This document shows positions 7,499 to 12,468 of a DNA stretch of 12,468 nucleotides, in pieces. The position numbers were made by a program, and so were the translations under genes. Numbering within the stretch: the stretch's first letter is position 1; the number at the start of each line of letters is the position of its first letter. The DNA comes from Candidatus Woesebacteria bacterium (GTDB lineage: Bacteria > Patescibacteriota > Microgenomatia > UBA1406 > GWC2-37-13), in NCBI GenBank assembly GCA_017993865.1, contig JAGOLU010000018.1, positions 1 to 12,468 of the forward strand, read 5' to 3'. The notes below the pieces were generated by a model. The model saw only the letters and a list, made by a program, of their open reading frames with translations. It made no database searches and was not told where the DNA came from.

Positions 7499-7561
7499 AG
7501 TCACCTCCTTTCTTCCCCTTAGATTCAGCCCTGCGAACGGGCTGGTGGGGATCCAGTGACT
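7499..7561 (-). promoter_or_regulatory. Foldable 5' leader that places the Shine-Dalgarno in a stem-loop
   Basis: In minus-strand RNA three nested helices can form. AGUCAC (7561-7556) pairs with GUGACU (7504-7499), extendable by one U-G pair. UCCCC (7551-7547 side) pairs with GGGGA (7518-7514). CAGCCC (7544-7539) pairs with GGGCUG (7531-7526), closing a seven-base loop. The outer helix takes up the last bases of the Shine-Dalgarno match, and the GGAGG core falls in the internal loop. This suggests control of ribosome access; no known riboswitch class is recognised. Confidence 0.5.
7501..7513 (-). promoter_or_regulatory. Perfect 13-nt Shine-Dalgarno
   Basis: The minus strand reads AGAAAGGAGGTGA; its complement, TCACCTCCTTTCT, equals the usual 3' end of bacterial 16S rRNA. 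The AGGAGG core lies 8 nt before the ATG at 7495. This is far stronger than anything in front of the other genes in the window, most of which have no Shine-Dalgarno, and it decides the start of the 68-residue gene. Confidence 0.85.
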
Positions 7562-7572
7562 ATCCTATAGCA

Positions 7573-7603
7573 ATTATTACAGAGAGAGAGAGAGTTTTGT
7601 CAA
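7573..7603 (-). promoter_or_regulatory. Promoter TTGACA-N19-AATAAT with seven CT repeats in the spacer
   Basis: On the minus strand a perfect -35 TTGACA (7603-7598) is followed by a 19-nt spacer made of AAA, seven CT units and GT, then AATAAT (7578-7573; 5 of 6) with the extended TG-T immediately before it. Transcription would start near 7566, giving a leader of about 70 nt for the small membrane-protein gene. The spacer is 2 nt longer than the 17-nt optimum, exactly one repeat unit. Confidence 0.65.
7581..7594. repeat. Dinucleotide repeat (AG)7 / (CT)7
   Basis: Seven uninterrupted AG units on the plus strand, CT on the minus strand. It lies wholly between the -35 and -10 boxes of the small gene's promoter, so length changes would alter promoter spacing in steps of 2 nt. 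I saw no second dinucleotide tract of this length on reading the window. Confidence 0.9.
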
Positions 7604-7660
7604 GGGAAGCGATTGGACAGCCCATAATCAAAGGGGGTTGCGTTTGCGACGAAAACACCT

Positions 7661-7710
7661 GTTTTGCGCAGACGACGGGGTTCACCCGTGGGGTACGGCG
7701 CAAGCAAAAC
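7661..7710. other. Branched inverted repeat in the 7604-7788 intergenic stretch; possible terminator of the two-gene run
   Basis: GTTTTGC (7661-7667) and GCAAAAC (7704-7710) are exact complements, enclosing ACGGG (7675-7679) and CCCGT (7685-7689) with a five-base loop. TTGCGC (7664-7669) can instead pair with GCGCAA (7698-7703), and GTTTT (7661-7665) with AAAAC (7653-7657). On the minus strand a short TTTT (7656-7653) follows, so this may end transcription of the genes at 10536-7789, but the T-run is weak. The remainder of 7604-7788 shows nothing else I can name. Confidence 0.4.
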
Positions 7711-7788
7711 ATGGTGTTGAGTGAGAAAAGAATGACTAGAAAGGCTAAGCATGACATAGCAGGAGGATCCTAAACCCGAAAACTTGTT

Positions 7789-9399
7789 TTAATATACTAG
7801 TTTGAATACCCGCACCTCTTCCACTAGTTTTACGCTTTCGATTCTCCAATCATGATGGCGATTTTCGAAATCGGCAAGTTGCCACTGTGGGTTGCCGGGG
7901 ATATCGCAGTCGGGCTTATTGAGCTCATGACAAATCACAAAAAGCTCTTGTGGATCTCCCAGTGCGTCGGCAGGCATGGGGCGATGACCATAGTATTCTA
8001 AAAAGAATCGATAGTGTCCTTCGGTTTCATAAAAGGGCAAGCCTACCACTTGGTATTGGTTACTCCGGGTTTGGCCAATAATATACTGCGCAACATGCTC
8101 CGCGTGAGTGATCTGCGTATCTGCCTTGGGTTTTTCTGTAAGGAAATACAGAGATTTCACTTGAGTCTGCACATATGAGCTTAGTAAGGTCAAAATGACG
8201 AGTGAAAACAAGAGTAACGTGAGCCTTGTTGCCGTTTTATTATTAATTCGACCCATATACTTTTTTATCTCTCGATAGAGTGATGTGATGATGTATGCAA
8301 TGATCAGATAGACAAGCCAGTAGCTTGGGTTGTAATAGTGCACATGGCGCCCTGTTTCTAACTGAGAAAGTGCGAGGATATTTGCAAGCACAAGGATAGT
8401 CGACCACACTATGAAGCGCGATCTTACTCGGTGTTCTTTTTTTGCCAAATAGAAAACGAGTAGGGACGCAAAGATAATGACCACAAATGCGATGTCACGA
8501 TTTACTTCGATGAGAAATAAATGTTGTAATAACCCTGCACAGGTATCGCGGAGACGATCGAGGTAGACGGAATTCTTTGCCTGAATCTCACCCGCAGATG
8601 ATGCGCGAAGCAATGTTTGGGTATTGATGAAATTATTCTTGATCTCAAAGACAATCAGTGGAGCAAATGTGGCGACCGCGGCTCCTCCAAACAGAAGCAT
8701 CTTCGTCAAAAGATGCCGGGAAGACGAGAGAATAAATTTTGGAGTCTTGGGGACATTTACTTTTACGTAGATAACCACGTCACTGATCACGGAGAATATG
8801 ATTGGGGCCAAGATGACTATTGTGATGTAATGAAGCTGAAAGCTCAGTCCAAATAAAACACCGGCAAGAATGTAGTAGCGCAAGCGTTTCCGCTCAACGG
8901 CAAGCTGCCAAGCGACAAGGGTAAGGAAAGTGAAGAGAGCGACAGGATTAGGGTTCCACGAAAAGCGTGATTGCCATATTTGGTTTGCCGAGAGTCCCAC
9001 CAAGGCAAGGAATATGAGAGCGGTTGTTCGACCAAATCGCTTCACAACGAACCAAAAGGCGCCGAAAAGACCTACTGAATTTATCAATGCAATGCCAAAC
9101 GCCGGACCCACAGGGTGGAGTCCAGATAAAAGCATAAATGGAGCGACTAGATAATAATAAAAGGGGCCCGTAAATACATTACCAATCGAGGTGGTTGGCC
9201 CCACAAAAACGAGCTTCTCAAGCGTCACGAGGCGCTTGAGCACAATAGCATCACGACCTTGATCTGACAGAAACATAAGATATTCGGGGAGTCGATAGAA
9301 CCGCAAAAAAAATACACTTCCCACGAGAACCACTACCATAAATATCCATAAGAAATGAGCGAAATGATGTCTGGTTATATGAGTGTTGAATATCTTCAT
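7789..9399 (-). CDS. GT-C membrane glycosyltransferase with an S-D-Q-G-R-D motif
   Basis: 536 residues with about 11-12 predicted spans and a hydrophilic C-terminal domain from about 420 on. The first external loop has SDQGRDA (45-51): D46 and D50 stand where other GT39/GT83 proteins have a D-E pair. It continues with VGPTTSIGNVFTGPFYYYLVAPF (66-88), which takes the place of the EKPPL motif, and WQSRFSWNPNP (142-152). This arrangement defines a GT39-like subgroup that I associate with Microgenomates-type bacteria. QLETGRHVHYYNPSYW lies further on. Its ATG follows the TAA of the preceding gene without a gap (TAA-ATG), so the two are certainly co-transcribed and probably translationally coupled. 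Substrates unknown; membership of the GT-C fold is well supported by topology, catalytic activity by inference only. Confidence 0.8.
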   Translation of the reverse strand: MKIFNTHITRHHFAHFLWIFMVVVLVGSVFFLRFYRLPEYLMFLSDQGRDAIVLKRLVTLEKLVFVGPTTSIGNVFTGPFYYYLVAPFMLLSGLHPVGPAFGIALINSVGLFGAFWFVVKRFGRTTALIFLALVGLSANQIWQSRFSWNPNPVALFTFLTLVAWQLAVERKRLRYYILAGVLFGLSFQLHYITIVILAPIIFSVISDVVIYVKVNVPKTPKFILSSSRHLLTKMLLFGGAAVATFAPLIVFEIKNNFINTQTLLRASSAGEIQAKNSVYLDRLRDTCAGLLQHLFLIEVNRDIAFVVIIFASLLVFYLAKKEHRVRSRFIVWSTILVLANILALSQLETGRHVHYYNPSYWLVYLIIAYIITSLYREIKKYMGRINNKTATRLTLLLFSLVILTLLSSYVQTQVKSLYFLTEKPKADTQITHAEHVAQYIIGQTRSNQYQVVGLPFYETEGHYRFFLEYYGHRPMPADALGDPQELFVICHELNKPDCDIPGNPQWQLADFENRHHDWRIESVKLVEEVRVFKLVY

Positions 9400-10536
9400 T
9401 TATCGAAATAATGCCCAATTAGTGATTGGCGCTTGGTTCGTCATAATAAAGTTAATGGTATAGAGATACAGGAATGGAATAGAAAGCGCGAGCCCGTATT
9501 TGAAATGCTTGCTACTCAGCGCCTCATGAAATGCTAAGAAAAAGACAGGAACAATGGGCATTGCCAGACGCATAATATCGACTTGGGGGATAACGCTTAA
9601 CATTCCGATATAACACAACGTAAACCAGAAATAGATGCGAGGAAATCCCTTCGCAAGTCGAACCAAGAGAATCATCATACCCACAAAGTACAAGGCTGCT
9701 GTCTCCATCCAGCCAGTACCCACCCATTTTTGTGCATAGTTAAACATCCCAAAGGGGACGGATGAGCTGAGCCCCGCTATCTTTTGTGCCACAAAATAGG
9801 CATTTCCATTCCCAAATGTTATCTGATAAAACACTGCAATAAGGCAGTATCCTAATATCGGTAGAAGCGGAGCAAGGAGATGTGTGTAGTTTATTTTCTT
9901 TTCACGCAACCACTTTTCCGCTAGCGTCAACAGAAACACCGGCACAAAGATAATCGCCTGAAATTTAATGAGCACCGCAATGAACGCAAGGGCGCCGCTC
10001 AGCAACGGTTTATCTTTGTGCCAGAAATAGAGAATACCAATGACACAGGCGACAAGTAACAACTCAGGTGCAATCACCGCTCTGAGAACCCAGTAGCGGG
10101 GTGGGAACACAGTAAATGCAAACGTTAGCCAGAGTGGATGTTTTGTGTGAGATTTCACCCAATAATAAAATGCAGTGTTAAGAACAACTCCCGAGAGCAA
10201 TTGAACTACAATCGCCGACCAGAAATAACCAAAAAGTGGGGCGAACAATCGGATTAAGACAGAGTAAAGCGGAAAGTGGGCAGCATAATATATGTCCGGT
10301 CTAGAGAGGAAGGGTCTCGCGGTGATTTCAGCTGCGTCATATATCGTTATAGCGTTGAGCACATAATTTGGCCCATCCCAATTGGCGAAGATCTGTTGCA
10401 TACCCGAAGTCTTAAGTGGTATCCCCCAAAACGACTCAAGATGGAGTGCAAATGGTAGATATATTACAAATACGGGCACGAGGCTCAAGAGGCCGATAAA
10501 AAGTAAGCTACGCAGTTCCTTTTTGAGTATAAGCAT
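9400..10536 (-). CDS. PIG-V-like GT-C mannosyltransferase family protein
   Basis: 378 residues, about 9-10 spans, shorter than its GT39 neighbours. After the first span comes ANWDGPNYV (51-59), with W53-D54 in the position of the W-D-x-x-H/Y motif of PIG-V/GPI mannosyltransferase 2 and its bacterial relatives. It is followed by YYAAHFPLYSVLIRLFAPLFG, matching their 'aFFPlyPll.r' helix. Such enzymes move a sugar, often mannose, from a polyprenyl phosphate to an acceptor outside the membrane. It is the first gene of a two-gene unit, with the S-D-Q-G-R-D protein starting at its stop codon. The ATG at 10536 has no Shine-Dalgarno; TATAAT ends 6 nt upstream. An alternative name would be a general DUF2029/GT87-like family; the PIG-V comparison rests on motifs read by eye. 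Confidence 0.72.
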   Translation of the reverse strand: MLILKKELRSLLFIGLLSLVPVFVIYLPFALHLESFWGIPLKTSGMQQIFANWDGPNYVLNAITIYDAAEITARPFLSRPDIYYAAHFPLYSVLIRLFAPLFGYFWSAIVVQLLSGVVLNTAFYYWVKSHTKHPLWLTFAFTVFPPRYWVLRAVIAPELLLVACVIGILYFWHKDKPLLSGALAFIAVLIKFQAIIFVPVFLLTLAEKWLREKKINYTHLLAPLLPILGYCLIAVFYQITFGNGNAYFVAQKIAGLSSSVPFGMFNYAQKWVGTGWMETAALYFVGMMILLVRLAKGFPRIYFWFTLCYIGMLSVIPQVDIMRLAMPIVPVFFLAFHEALSSKHFKYGLALSIPFLYLYTINFIMTNQAPITNWALFR

Positions 10537-10550
10537 GGTAGAATTATAAC
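10523..10550 (+). promoter_or_regulatory. Plus-strand promoter for the adaptor/ABC operon
   Basis: TTGAGT (10523-10528, 4 of 6) and TATAAC (10545-10550, 5 of 6) are 16 nt apart. Transcription would begin near 10557, about 13 nt before the ATG at 10570, with no Shine-Dalgarno in between. A second candidate -10, TATTAT at 10561-10566, is almost on top of the ATG. The -10 shares its bases with the minus-strand -10, so both directions compete for one site. Confidence 0.4.
10543..10548 (-). promoter_or_regulatory. TATAAT -10 box 6 nt before the PIG-V-like gene
   Basis: A consensus TATAAT on the minus strand, then six bases (TCTACC) and the ATG at 10536. Transcription would start at about the ATG itself, giving a leaderless message. 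The -35 region is poor. The core TTATAA (10544-10549) is a palindrome and so also reads as a -10 on the plus strand. Confidence 0.55.
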
Positions 10551-10569
10551 GTATTTTCTCTATTATCTT

Positions 10570-11607
10570 ATGAAACGTCGCATCGTATTTTTTATTGTCA
10601 TTATAATCATTGTTGGAGCTATTGGCTACTGGGTATACACTCGTAATACCTCGTCAGCACAATCTGGGGGGAAGACCGCCACAGACACTCTGTACACGGT
10701 TGAAAAAACAAGCCTCAAGGAGACTCTGACCATATCTGGAGAGATTAATGCCGAAGGAAAGGTCACGCTCTCATTTCCGACGGGGGGTAAACTTGCCTGG
10801 GTTGGCGTGAAAGAAGGTGACTATGTGAAAAAGTATCAGGGAATTGCATCTCTTGACCAACGAGATGTGCAGAAACGCCTAGAATCTAGTCTAAACTCAT
10901 TTATGATCTCGCGATGGGATTTTGAACAAACGAAAAGCGACAACAAAGACGCGCAGTACAAAGACGGCGACCTCGGAGACAAAATGAAACGCATCATAGA
11001 CAAGGCCCAGTTTGGTCTTAGTAATTCTATCATCACCGTCGAACTTCAGTCGTTAGCCAAAGAATATTCATATCTCTACACACCTATCGAAGGAATTGTT
11101 ACACAAGTAGGTGCTCCGTATGCAGGAGTGACTGTTGGCGCGACAACAACGTATCAAGTGATCAACCCAAACACCGTCTATTTCTCCGCAACCGCCGATC
11201 AAACAGAAGTACCTTTGATTAGTGCTGGACAGGAAGCAAAGATTATTATTGATCCCTTCCCTGACTCAGCAGTCATGGCTACGGTACAGTCTGTTTCTTT
11301 CACCCCACAAGTAGGAGAGACAAATACCAGTTATGAAGTCAAATTAGAATTCCCTTCAAGCGTTGATGTTTCAAAATACCGGCTGGGTATGACAGGAGAT
11401 GTTGAGTTTCTTACCAAAGAAATAAAAAATGTATATGCGGTTCCGATAACCTTTGTTACGTCAGAAATGGGCAAGAAATATGTGCACGTGCTAAAAGATG
11501 ATAAGAAGGTGAAAACAGAAGTAAAGGTGGGTGAAGAAGGAGATACCGATGTAGAGATCCTCCGTGGTGTTCAAACGGGTGATGTGTTGATAGAAAATAT
11601 CAAATAA
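10570..11607 (+). CDS. HlyD/MacA-like membrane fusion (adaptor) protein
   Basis: 345 residues. A basic N-terminus and one span (about 5-23, FFIVIIIIVGAIGYWVY) anchor it. The two halves of the barrel-sandwich (lipoyl-like) domain lie at about 54-96 (GKLAWVGVKEGDYVKKYQGIASLD) and 168-196 (YLYTPIEGIVTQVGAPYAGVTVG). Between them is a short helical hairpin, about 97-165, much shorter than in TolC-docking adaptors. A beta-barrel (about 200-275, ending RLGMTGDVEF) and a C-terminal membrane-proximal domain (about 285-345) follow. Such proteins work with a MacB-type ABC transporter to move peptides, lipids or drugs out of the cell. The ATPase gene follows after 33 nt and a MacB/FtsX permease after that. 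The short hairpin and absence of an outer-membrane channel gene resemble YknX-type systems of single-membrane bacteria. Substrate unknown. Confidence 0.88.
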   Translation: MKRRIVFFIVIIIIVGAIGYWVYTRNTSSAQSGGKTATDTLYTVEKTSLKETLTISGEINAEGKVTLSFPTGGKLAWVGVKEGDYVKKYQGIASLDQRDVQKRLESSLNSFMISRWDFEQTKSDNKDAQYKDGDLGDKMKRIIDKAQFGLSNSIITVELQSLAKEYSYLYTPIEGIVTQVGAPYAGVTVGATTTYQVINPNTVYFSATADQTEVPLISAGQEAKIIIDPFPDSAVMATVQSVSFTPQVGETNTSYEVKLEFPSSVDVSKYRLGMTGDVEFLTKEIKNVYAVPITFVTSEMGKKYVHVLKDDKKVKTEVKVGEEGDTDVEILRGVQTGDVLIENIK

Positions 11608-11640
11608 CAATAGAGTCTTTGGCAAATTAGCAATCCTTCT

Positions 11641-12312
11641 ATGATCGAACTTCGTGATATTTGGAAAGAATATCCCATCAATAAAGAAGAAACATTTATT
11701 GCCCTAAAAGGGATATCTGTTTCTGTATCTCCGGGAGAATTCGTGGCAATTACCGGTCCTTCGGGTTGTGGGAAATCTACCACCATGCAGATATTAGGTC
11801 TTCTCGATAAGCCAACGCGTGGACAAGTGATGATCGGAGGGAGAGAAGCAGAAAAGCTAGATGACAACGAGCTCTCACGACTGCGAAACGAGTATATTGG
11901 TTTTGTATTTCAGCAATTTAATCTTATTAATAAACTTACGGTTCTTGAGAATGTCCTCATGCCTACGATTTATACTCGCAAAAAGTTGAAATATAATCCT
12001 AAAGAGCATGCAGAATATCTGCTTGAACGTTTCGGACTGAAAGAAAAGATTAAATCTTACCCCAATAAAATTTCTGGTGGTCAACAACAACGAGTCGCGA
12101 TAGCGCGATCGCTTATTATGAACCCAGACTTCGTTCTCGCAGATGAGCCAACAGGGAACTTAGACACAACCACAGGCGAAGAAATTATGAAACTATTCAC
12201 CCAACTCAACCAAGAAGACAAAATAACCATCGTCCTCGTGACTCACGAGAAAGACATTGCGGCCAAAGCCCGCAGACAAATATTCATGCGAGACGGGAAA
12301 ATCATTGAATAA
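11641..12312 (+). CDS. MacB/LolD-type ABC transporter ATP-binding protein
   Basis: 223 residues, the usual length for a stand-alone ATPase of the MacB/LolD/FtsE group. All nucleotide-binding elements are intact: Walker A GPSGCGKST (39-47), Q-loop in VFQQFNLI (Q91/Q92), signature ISGGQQQR (144-151), Walker B FVLADEP (164-170) with catalytic E169, D-loop TGNLD (171-175) and switch His in VTHEKD (H202). It powers the permease whose gene starts 7 nt after its stop, together with the upstream adaptor: an adaptor-ATPase-permease operon. The start ATG has no Shine-Dalgarno. The family uses ATP to drive conformational change coupled to the periplasmic or extracellular side rather than to carry substrate through the membrane. 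Orthology to a named gene cannot be settled here. Confidence 0.93.
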   Translation: MIELRDIWKEYPINKEETFIALKGISVSVSPGEFVAITGPSGCGKSTTMQILGLLDKPTRGQVMIGGREAEKLDDNELSRLRNEYIGFVFQQFNLINKLTVLENVLMPTIYTRKKLKYNPKEHAEYLLERFGLKEKIKSYPNKISGGQQQRVAIARSLIMNPDFVLADEPTGNLDTTTGEEIMKLFTQLNQEDKITIVLVTHEKDIAAKARRQIFMRDGKIIE

Positions 12313-12319
12313 GGAATCT

Positions 12320-12468
12320 ATGCATACCTATCTATTGTTCGTGATCCAAAACGCCATCACTGACTTTTCGCGTAATAAGATACGTACGCTTCTTACGTCG
12401 CTGGGGATACTCATCGGTGTACTGTCCGTAGTGCTTATTGTAGCTTTTGGACTCGGACTCAAGAAATC
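12320..12468 (+). CDS. MacB/FtsX-family ABC permease, 5' fragment
   Basis: Only the first 49 codons are in the window, too short and open-ended for routine ORF detection. The peptide begins MHTYLLFVIQNAITDFSRNK and continues IRTLLTSLGILIGVLSVVLIVAFGLGLKK. This is the typical N-terminus of MacB-type permeases: an amphipathic helix, the 'nk.Rt.LT.LGI.IGv..V' pattern, then the first span. AAGGA at 12311-12315, overlapping the ATPase's TAA, is a Shine-Dalgarno with a short spacing of 4 nt. With the adaptor and ATPase upstream it completes a tripartite exporter. The rest of the gene (usually about 400 residues with a large extracytoplasmic domain) lies beyond the window. Confidence 0.87.
   Translation, partial: MHTYLLFVIQNAITDFSRNKIRTLLTSLGILIGVLSVVLIVAFGLGLKK

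Noticed and set aside
7496..7504. GTG at 7504 as start of the small membrane protein
   Set aside because: The GTG is embedded in the AGGAGGTGA ribosome-binding match; the ATG at 7495 has ideal spacing.
7501..7513. Plus-strand TCACCTCCTTTCT as the 3' end of a 16S rRNA gene
   Set aside because: No rRNA-like sequence lies before it; it is the complement of a Shine-Dalgarno.
7675..7689. GGGGTTCACCC resembling a tRNA T-arm
   Set aside because: The loop has five bases, not seven, and no acceptor, D or anticodon arms can be placed around it.
7560..7757. 65-codon minus-strand reading frame with a hydrophobic start
   Set aside because: It has no Shine-Dalgarno or TANNNT box at its start, runs straight through the small gene's -35/-10 boxes and the CT tract, and shows no family pattern.
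7450..7773. 107-codon plus-strand reading frame across the small gene and its leader
   Set aside because: Its first part is antisense to the 68-residue gene and its composition (mixed, basic, no domain) looks random.
1..12468. CRISPR array, insertion sequence, tRNA, phage or toxin-antitoxin gene
   Set aside because: No regularly spaced repeats, transposase, integrase or recognisable toxin-antitoxin pair was seen on either strand.

Overview
The window (about 44% GC by eye, standard stop codons including TGA) looks like a chromosomal segment of a small-genome candidate-phyla bacterium, most likely Patescibacteria/CPR (Microgenomates-like). This rests on the run of large multi-spanning GT-C glycosyltransferases, including one with an S-D-Q-G-R-D motif in place of the usual D-E, on the PF10131-type membrane protein, and on the MacA/MacB-like exporter without a visible outer-membrane partner. 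Taxonomy is inference: there is no rRNA or marker gene here.

Layout. (1) 1-419, plus strand: 3' part of a WecG/TagA-type glycosyltransferase, overlapping tail-to-tail with the next gene. (2) 7192-369, minus strand: a tight five-gene run, read in the order DPM1/ALG5-like GT2, ArnT-like GT39, second GT39-like protein, PF10131-type membrane protein, Wzx-like flippase. (3) 7603-7228, minus strand: a free-standing single-gene unit with promoter, structured leader, exceptionally strong Shine-Dalgarno, a 68-residue two-span membrane protein and a terminator-like hairpin. (4) 10536-7789, minus strand: two more GT-C genes (PIG-V-like and S-D-Q-G-R-D type) joined stop-to-start. (5) 10570-12468, plus strand: HlyD/MacA-like adaptor, MacB/LolD-type ATPase and the start of a MacB/FtsX permease, divergent from block 4 across 33 bp.

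How the parts fit. The GT2 protein would load sugar onto a polyprenyl phosphate; the GT-C proteins would use such lipid-linked sugars on the outer face of the membrane; WecG/TagA and the flippase would build and flip a lipid-linked glycan. The block therefore looks like a cell-surface glycan or protein-glycosylation locus with a neighbouring ABC exporter. Acceptors and sugars cannot be read from sequence.

Most interesting: the 7228-7603 unit. Its best promoter carries seven CT repeats between a perfect TTGACA and an extended -10 box, giving a 19-nt spacer; loss of one repeat would give the optimal 17. This is the architecture of a phase-variable promoter. It is followed by a leader that can fold around a 13-nt Shine-Dalgarno match. 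By contrast, several glycosylation genes lack a Shine-Dalgarno and have a TATAAT-like box ending exactly 6 nt before ATG, which suggests leaderless transcripts.
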